Below are positions 59,751 through 64,000 of a stretch of DNA of 64,000 nt, piece after piece. The position numbers and the translations under genes were made by a program. Within the stretch, counting starts at the first letter, position 1; each line of letters begins with the position of its first letter. The notes under the pieces are model-generated. The model worked only from the letters and a program-made list of their open reading frames with translations. It was not told the origin of the DNA and ran no database searches. Source of the stretch: Sulfurivermis sp040755915 (lineage in GTDB: Bacteria > Pseudomonadota > Gammaproteobacteria > Thiohalomonadales > Thiohalomonadaceae); assembly GCA_040755915.1 (NCBI GenBank), contig JBFLWM010000021.1, forward strand, positions 1 through 64,000, in the 5' to 3' direction.

Positions 59751-60281
59751 TCAGCCCCTCTTTCCCAGCAGGCCCTGGATCTTGGTACCCAGAGCCATCA
59801 GCTTGATGAGGGTACCGTGATCCAGATGCTTCATCTGTTCGTACCAGCCGGTCAGCTGCTCCAGGAACTCCAGCGTGGCAGCGATGCGCTGCTTGATTTC
59901 CGGGTCGGTGGCTCGCTCATCGGCGCTTTCCAGTACGCATTCACGCAAGGTGGTGAGTGTCGGATCCAGCTCACGGCGTTTGCGTTGCTCCACGATGACC
60001 AGAAAGATGTCCCATACATCCTTCATGGATTCGAAGTGATCGCGGCGATCGCCAAGGACATGGACCACCTTGACCAGCCCCCAGGATTGCAGTTCGCGCA
60101 GGCTGGTACTGACATTGGAACGCGCCACGCCGAGGGTATCGGTGATGTCTTCCGCTGTGAGCGGCTCCTTGGCCAGATACAGCAGGGCATGGATCTGTGC
60201 CACGGTGCGGTTGACACCCCAGCGCGAGCCCATTTCTCCCCAGTGGAGGACGAATTTCTGCATGACGGGGGTGAGCTTCAT
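59751..60281 (-). CDS. GbsR/MarR-family transcriptional regulator
   Basis: The 176-residue protein has a winged-helix domain (about 10-90): WGVNRTVAQIHALLYLA, ITDTLGVARSNVSTSLRELQSWGLVKVVHV (in part VARSNVSTSLRELQSWG), and GDRRDHFESMKDVWDIF, the GbsR type. The rest is helical, probably for dimerisation. A TTGACA / TAATTT promoter (60313-60341) lies upstream on the same strand and an operator overlaps its -10 element, so autoregulation is likely. The regulator also precedes the operator of the four-gene operon downstream. Confidence 0.88.
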   Translation of the reverse strand: MKLTPVMQKFVLHWGEMGSRWGVNRTVAQIHALLYLAKEPLTAEDITDTLGVARSNVSTSLRELQSWGLVKVVHVLGDRRDHFESMKDVWDIFLVIVEQRKRRELDPTLTTLRECVLESADERATDPEIKQRIAATLEFLEQLTGWYEQMKHLDHGTLIKLMALGTKIQGLLGKRG

Positions 60282-60297
60282 GAGTGAGTTTCCGTTA

Positions 60298-60315
60298 TTT
60301 CAGTTATTACAGAAA
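60298..60315. promoter_or_regulatory. 18-bp operator overlapping the regulator promoter
   Basis: TTTCAGTTATTACAGAAA shares both 7-base arms exactly with the site at 59717-59734. It overlaps the -10 hexamer (60313-60318) of the regulator gene's promoter and ends 17 bases from its start codon, a classical position for repression. Confidence 0.78.
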
Positions 60316-60341
60316 TTAGAGCCGAATCAGGGATGTGTCAA
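60313..60341 (-). promoter_or_regulatory. sigma-70 promoter of the GbsR/MarR-type regulator
   Basis: On the minus strand a perfect TTGACA (-35, 60336-60341) and TAATTT (-10, 60313-60318) are separated by exactly 17 bases. The promoter is directed into the regulator gene starting at 60281. Confidence 0.82.
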
Positions 60342-60385
60342 GGGCTGAAGAAAAATCCTGTCGGTCAGGTTCCTTTGCCGGCGTG

Positions 60386-60401
60386 TGTCGCATCTGCGAC
60401 A
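60386..60401 (+). promoter_or_regulatory. NifA upstream activator sequence (iscA-nifU-nifS unit)
   Basis: TGTCGCATCTGCGACA fits TGT-N10-ACA exactly and is itself near-palindromic. It lies 94 bases before the sigma-54 promoter at 60496. The A+T-rich stretch between them (about 60430-60475) could be bent by IHF, as in other nif promoters; that is inference. Confidence 0.85.
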
Positions 60402-60495
60402 AACTCTCCCCCGATGATTGTTACGGCACAGCCCATTTTTTTGAGAAAGCAAGAAAACCACATAAAAAACAATAGGTAGTAGTGATGTCCCGAAG

Positions 60496-60511
60496 TGGCA
60501 CGGCCATTGCT
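60496..60511 (+). promoter_or_regulatory. sigma-54 (-24/-12) promoter of iscA-nifU-nifS
   Basis: TGGCACGGCCATTGCT matches TGGCAC-N5-TTGCW exactly. It lies 39 bases before the iscA start codon. Confidence 0.93.
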
Positions 60512-60550
60512 GAGTGTAAAGCACAGGCTTTTTCACCAGGAGGGAAAACC

Positions 60551-60874
60551 ATGATTACCGTGACCGAAAGTGCCGCCAAGGCCGCCCGCCGTTTCATCCG
60601 CGGCAACGACACCCCCGCCAAGGCCCTGCGCCTCGCCGTCACCGGCGGCGGCTGTTCCGGCTTCCAGTACGAGATGAAGCTGGAAAACGACCCCGCCCTC
60701 GGCGATACGGTGGTGGAGGCGCATGGCGTGCAGATCTATCTCGACCCGGCCAGCGCGCAGATGCTGAGCGGCGTCACTGTCGACTTCGTCGACACCCTGG
60801 CGGAGAGCGGCTTCACCTTCCACAACCCCAATGCCGCGTCCACCTGCGGGTGCGGCAAGTCGTTCTCGGCCTGA
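60551..60874 (+). CDS. iscA: nif-specific IscA/HesB-type iron-sulfur protein
   Basis: A-type carrier for iron-sulfur clusters. The 107-residue protein starts MITVTESAAKAARRFI and has the three conserved cysteines in GGGCSGFQYEM and STCGCGKSF. CACCAGGAGG before the ATG provides the ribosome site. It is the first gene of the iscA-nifU-nifS unit, as in Azotobacter-type clusters. Confidence 0.94.
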   Translation: MITVTESAAKAARRFIRGNDTPAKALRLAVTGGGCSGFQYEMKLENDPALGDTVVEAHGVQIYLDPASAQMLSGVTVDFVDTLAESGFTFHNPNAASTCGCGKSFSA

Positions 60875-60885
60875 GGAGGCGCGTC

Positions 60886-61770
60886 ATGTGGGAATACTCG
60901 GACAAGGTCAAGGAACATTTTTTCAATCCGCGCAATGCCGGTGCGGTGGAAGGCGCCAATGCCATCGGTGAGGTCGGTTCCATCTCCTGTGGCGATGCCT
61001 TGCGCCTGACGCTGAAGGTGGACCCGCAGAGCGACACCATCACCGACGCCGGCTTCCAGACCTTCGGCTGCGGTTCGGCCATCGCCTCGTCGTCGGCATT
61101 GACCGAGATGGTGAAGGGGATGTCGCTGGAGCAGGCGCTCAGGATTTCCAATCAGGATATAGCGGATTATCTCGACGGTCTGCCGGCGGAGAAGATGCAT
61201 TGCTCGGTGATGGGCCGCGAGGCGCTGGCCGCTGCCATCGCCAATTACCGTGGCGAAGAATGGCACGACGACCACGAGGAGGGGGCGCTGATCTGCAAGT
61301 GCTTCGGCATCGACGAGGCAATGATCGAGCAGACCGCACGCGCCAACAATTTGCGCACCATCACCGACATCACCAATTACACCAAGGCCGGTGGCGGCTG
61401 CGCCACCTGCCACGAGGGGATTGAACGGGTGCTGGCCCGTGTCTGGCAGGAGGCACCTGCCGAAGAGGGCGGGGTACATCTGGCCGAGGTGGTGCCCTGT
61501 GGCGGCCTGACCAACCTGCAGCGTATCCGCCGCATCGAGCAGGCGCTGGATGAACTGCGCCCGATGCTGCGCCGCGACCACGGCGACGTGGAACTGGTGG
61601 AAGTCGACGGCAACACCATCTACGTCAATCTGATCGGCGCCTGTACCGGCTGCATGATGGCCGGTGCGACCCTGGGTGGTATCCAGCAGAAGCTCATCGA
61701 GGCGCTGGGCGAGGTCGTGCGCGTGGTGCCGGCGAGCGAGATGAAGCGCGTTGCCGCGGGAGGGCGCTGA
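60886..61770 (+). CDS. nifU: Fe-S cluster scaffold NifU
   Basis: NifU assembles Fe-S clusters for nitrogenase from sulfur supplied by NifS. The 294-residue protein has all three modules: the IscU-like domain with C35, C62 and C106; the central BFD-type [2Fe-2S] domain with C137, C139, C172 and C175; and the C-terminal Nfu domain with C253 and C256 (GACTGCMMAG). The first seven positions agree with those known for Azotobacter NifU. The start at 60886 follows GAGGAGG. nifS begins 2 bases after its stop. Confidence 0.97.
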   Translation: MWEYSDKVKEHFFNPRNAGAVEGANAIGEVGSISCGDALRLTLKVDPQSDTITDAGFQTFGCGSAIASSSALTEMVKGMSLEQALRISNQDIADYLDGLPAEKMHCSVMGREALAAAIANYRGEEWHDDHEEGALICKCFGIDEAMIEQTARANNLRTITDITNYTKAGGGCATCHEGIERVLARVWQEAPAEEGGVHLAEVVPCGGLTNLQRIRRIEQALDELRPMLRRDHGDVELVEVDGNTIYVNLIGACTGCMMAGATLGGIQQKLIEALGEVVRVVPASEMKRVAAGGR

Positions 61771-61772
61771 TC

Positions 61773-62990
61773 ATGGCCGACATCTATCTCGACAACAACG
61801 CCACCACCCGTGTCGATGACGCCGTGGTGCAGGCCATGCTGCCGTTCTTCACCGAGCAGTACGGCAATCCTTCCAGCATGCACAGCTTCGGTGACAAGGT
61901 GGGGCGTGCCCTCAAGCACGCCCGTGGCCAGGTGCAGGCGTTGCTCGGCGCGGCATACGACAGCGAAATCGTCTTCACCTCCTGCGGCACCGAGTCCAAC
62001 AGCACGGCGATCCTCTCGGCCCTCAAGGCCCATCCGGAGCGGCGCGAAATCATCACCACCACGGTGGAGCATCCTGCCGTGCTGACGCTGTGCCAGCATC
62101 TGGAGCAGGACGAAGGCTATACCGTGCATTATCTCAAGGTGGATCGGCAGGGCCGTCTCGATCTTGATCAGTACCGTGCACTGCTGTCGCCGCGCGTGGC
62201 GGTGGTTTCGGTGATGTGGGCCAACAATGAAACCGGCACGTTATTTCCTGTGCTGGAAATGGCGGAAATGGCGCGCAGCGCCGGTGTGTTGTTCCATACC
62301 GATGCGGTGCAGGCGGCAGGCAAGATCCCGCTGGACCTGAAATCCACCGCCATCGACATGCTGTCGCTATCCGGCCACAAGCTGCATGCCACCAAGGGCG
62401 TCGGTGTGTTGTATCTGCGTCGTGGCGTGCGCTATCGCCCGCTGCTGCGCGGCGGCCACCAGGAGCGCGGGCGCCGCGCCGGCACCGAGAACGCCGCCGG
62501 TATCGTCGGCCTGGGTGTGGCGGCGGAACTGGCGCTGCATTACATGGAGCAGGAAAACACCGTGGTGCGCCGCCTGCGCGACAAGCTGGAACAGGGCATC
62601 ATTGCCCAGGTCCCCAACTGCTTCGTTACCGGCGACCCGGCCAATCGCCTGCCGAATACCGCCAACATCGCCTTCGAATACATCGAGGGCGAGGCGATTC
62701 TGCTGTTACTCAACAAGATGGGCATCGCTGCATCCAGCGGTTCGGCCTGCACCTCCGGCTCGCTGGAGCCGTCGCACGTCATGCGCGCGATGGATATCCC
62801 CTATACCGCAGCCCACGGCACCGTGCGTTTCTCCTTCTCGCGCTACAACACGCCGGAGGAAGTCGCACGCGTGATCGAGGCGGTGCCGCCCATCGTGGCG
62901 CAGCTGCGCCGCCTGTCGCCGTACTGGGACGTCAAGAACAACCTGCCGGTACGCGATCCGCAGCAGGCCTTCGCCCCGAGTTACGCCTGA
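61773..62990 (+). CDS. nifS: cysteine desulfurase NifS
   Basis: NifS releases sulfur from cysteine for NifU. The 405-residue PLP enzyme has MADIYLDNNATT at the start, the PLP lysine K203 (SGHKLHATKG) and the catalytic cysteine C326 (SSGSACTSGSLEPSHVM). It lies 2 bases after nifU. A possible long-loop terminator follows before the nifV promoter. Confidence 0.97.
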   Translation: MADIYLDNNATTRVDDAVVQAMLPFFTEQYGNPSSMHSFGDKVGRALKHARGQVQALLGAAYDSEIVFTSCGTESNSTAILSALKAHPERREIITTTVEHPAVLTLCQHLEQDEGYTVHYLKVDRQGRLDLDQYRALLSPRVAVVSVMWANNETGTLFPVLEMAEMARSAGVLFHTDAVQAAGKIPLDLKSTAIDMLSLSGHKLHATKGVGVLYLRRGVRYRPLLRGGHQERGRRAGTENAAGIVGLGVAAELALHYMEQENTVVRRLRDKLEQGIIAQVPNCFVTGDPANRLPNTANIAFEYIEGEAILLLLNKMGIAASSGSACTSGSLEPSHVMRAMDIPYTAAHGTVRFSFSRYNTPEEVARVIEAVPPIVAQLRRLSPYWDVKNNLPVRDPQQAFAPSYA

Positions 62991-63025
62991 TCGAATACCC
63001 CACTTTCGCGCATTTTGTGCTCCCA

Positions 63026-63085
63026 CGCGGAGACGCGCCGTCGCCCCGACTACCGGGATGACGGAACGTCCTCCGCGAATTTTTT
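63026..63085 (+). terminator. possible terminator after nifS
   Basis: CGCGGAG (63026-63032) pairs with CTCCGCG (63071-63077) and AATTTTTT follows. The loop is long (38 bases) and may hold inner structure, so this is a weak call. The 62991-63407 gap otherwise contains the inverted-repeat element at 63119-63258 and the nifV promoter region. Confidence 0.4.
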
Positions 63086-63118
63086 CCTCTGGTTGCGACG
63101 TTCTGTACCGGTTGGCGT

Positions 63119-63258
63119 GCAGGTTGGGCTGACGCAGGAAGCCCAGCACTCCGCAGCGACGGGGTGCGGATATCCACGCCCATCAGGCGGCGTTTCGTGT
63201 GCGGCGGCAGAGACAGCGCCCCGCACTCTGTTGGGCCTCCTGCGTCAGCCCAACCTGC
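63119..63258. repeat. 140-bp element with 30-bp terminal inverted repeats
   Basis: Bases 63119-63148 (beginning GCAGGTTGGGCTGACGCAGG) and 63229-63258 are inverse copies with 28 of 30 matches, enclosing 80 bases without an open frame. It resembles a miniature inverted-repeat element or large hairpin. I see no clear target-site duplication. It sits between nifS and the NifA site of nifV. Confidence 0.8.
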
Positions 63259-63278
63259 CTGTCAGTTGCGATGGCGGC

Positions 63279-63294
63279 TGTAGCAAACATGACA
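63279..63294 (+). promoter_or_regulatory. NifA upstream activator sequence (nifV)
   Basis: TGTAGCAAACATGACA fits TGT-N10-ACA exactly, 72 bases before the sigma-54 promoter. A near-match (TGC-N10-ACA) lies at 63330-63345. Confidence 0.82.
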
Positions 63295-63366
63295 ATCGGT
63301 GCGCCGGCGTTGCACATGTGCGCATTGGTTGCGATGTAACCTACAGATAAGAAAGGAAATTTATGC

Positions 63367-63382
63367 TGGCACAGCGCTTGCT
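63367..63382 (+). promoter_or_regulatory. sigma-54 (-24/-12) promoter of nifV
   Basis: TGGCACAGCGCTTGCT matches TGGCAC-N5-TTGCW exactly, 25 bases before the nifV start codon. Confidence 0.92.
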
Positions 63383-63407
63383 CTGAGAAACACAACAGGA
63401 GCAAGCC

Positions 63408-64000
63408 ATGAATCCACGCCCCCTCATCATCGACGACACCACCCTGCGCGACGGCGAGCAGACCGCCGGTGTGGCCTTCTCCCTGGAGGAGAAACTGGCC
63501 ATCGCCCGCGCACTGGACGGCATCGGCGTGCCGGAGCTGGAGGTCGGGATCCCGGCGATGGGCGTTGAGGAACGTGAGGGCATAAAGGCGCTGGCCGCGC
63601 TCGGGCTGGATGCGCACCTGCTGGTCTGGGCGCGCATGCGGGACGACGACATCGCGCTGTGTAACAGCCTCGGCGTGCAGATGGTGGACCTCTCCATCCC
63701 GGTGTCCGATCAGCAGATCGCCCGCAAGCTTGGGCGCGACCGTGCCTGGGTACTGGCGAACATCGAACGTTGCGTGCCGCAGGCGCTGGCGCTGGGGCTG
63801 GATGTCTGTGTCGGCGGCGAGGATGCCTCGCGTGCCGATGACGATTTCCTGGTGCAGGTGGCGGAGACGGCACAGGCCGCCGGTGCGCGCCGCTTCCGTT
63901 TTGCCGATACCCTCGGGGTGCTCGACCCCTTTGCCGTCCACGAGCGCTTTGCGCATCTGCGCCGTCGCGTGGACATCGACCTGGAAATGCATGCCCACGA
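63408..64000 (+). CDS. nifV: homocitrate synthase NifV (partial, runs off the window)
   Basis: NifV condenses acetyl-CoA and 2-oxoglutarate to homocitrate, the organic ligand of FeMo-cofactor. The first 197 residues are present: LIIDDTTLRDGEQTAGVAF is the DRE-TIM metallolyase signature, then GVPELEVGIPAMG, and ADTLGVLDP near residue 166. AGGAG precedes the ATG at 63408. There is no stop before base 64000. Its own sigma-54/NifA promoter indicates separate control from nifS. Confidence 0.95.
   Translation, partial: MNPRPLIIDDTTLRDGEQTAGVAFSLEEKLAIARALDGIGVPELEVGIPAMGVEEREGIKALAALGLDAHLLVWARMRDDDIALCNSLGVQMVDLSIPVSDQQIARKLGRDRAWVLANIERCVPQALALGLDVCVGGEDASRADDDFLVQVAETAQAAGARRFRFADTLGVLDPFAVHERFAHLRRRVDIDLEMHAH

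Overview
The window reads as chromosomal DNA of a GC-rich gammaproteobacterium that oxidises reduced sulfur and fixes nitrogen. The evidence is the gene order glyA-nrdR-ribD-ribE-ribB(X)-ribH-nusB-thiL-pgpA, a soxB thiosulfohydrolase gene, and a nif region with nifENX, the nifX-associated genes, iscA-nifU-nifS and nifV driven by textbook sigma-54/NifA promoters. I cannot name a genus; a Chromatiales-like sulfur oxidiser is an inference. Almost the whole window is coding. I see no rRNA, tRNA, CRISPR array, transposase or phage gene.

Layout: (1) 1-2.5 kb: a FadL-type outer-membrane protein behind a perfect inverted repeat, then an exported protein of unknown function. (2) 2.7-10.7 kb, plus strand: one-carbon metabolism, NrdR, riboflavin synthesis, NusB, thiamine and phospholipid genes, with an exported retropepsin-like protease at the end. 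Small palindromic repeats sit between several of these genes. (3) 10.7-15.1 kb, minus strand: folE2-queD and dxs-ispA-xseB. (4) 15.1-21.3 kb, minus strand: a 1,670-residue exported propeller/TPR/transglutaminase-like protein and two small exported paralogues. (5) 21.4-28.5 kb: glycogen metabolism (glgB divergent from glgC-GH57-malQ, with no glgA here). (6) 28.5-38.9 kb: mixed genes, including a membrane protein coupled to a VWA lipoprotein, dinB, a YbaK-HDOD fusion, a pentapeptide-repeat protein, DUF1015 and YcgL proteins, and a frameshifted cation antiporter. (7) 39.1-47.2 kb: soxB, a two-component system, a SulP transporter coupled to a universal-stress protein, and NhaD. (8) 47.4-51.2 kb: a five-PAS GGDEF-EAL protein. 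(9) 51.3-64 kb: the nif region, running past the window end.

The nif region has three transcription units (nifE, iscA/nifU/nifS, nifV). Each has a perfect TGGCAC-N5-TTGCT -24/-12 element and an upstream TGT-N10-ACA NifA site. The first unit makes the FeMo-cofactor scaffold NifEN, its carriers and dedicated ferredoxins. The second makes Fe-S clusters (IscA, NifU, NifS). The third makes homocitrate (NifV). Between units one and two, on the opposite strand, lies a self-contained five-gene module: a GbsR/MarR-type regulator, two small membrane proteins, an SDR-DoxX fusion and a DUF4166 protein. Two near-identical 18-bp operators flank its regulator gene, and one overlaps the -10 element of the regulator's own promoter.

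The best candidates for undescribed biology are this regulated module inside the nif region, the 1,670-residue exported protein with its two paralogous partners, the membrane-protein/VWA-lipoprotein pair, and the unnamed 144-residue protein and acetyltransferase at the end of the nifE operon.
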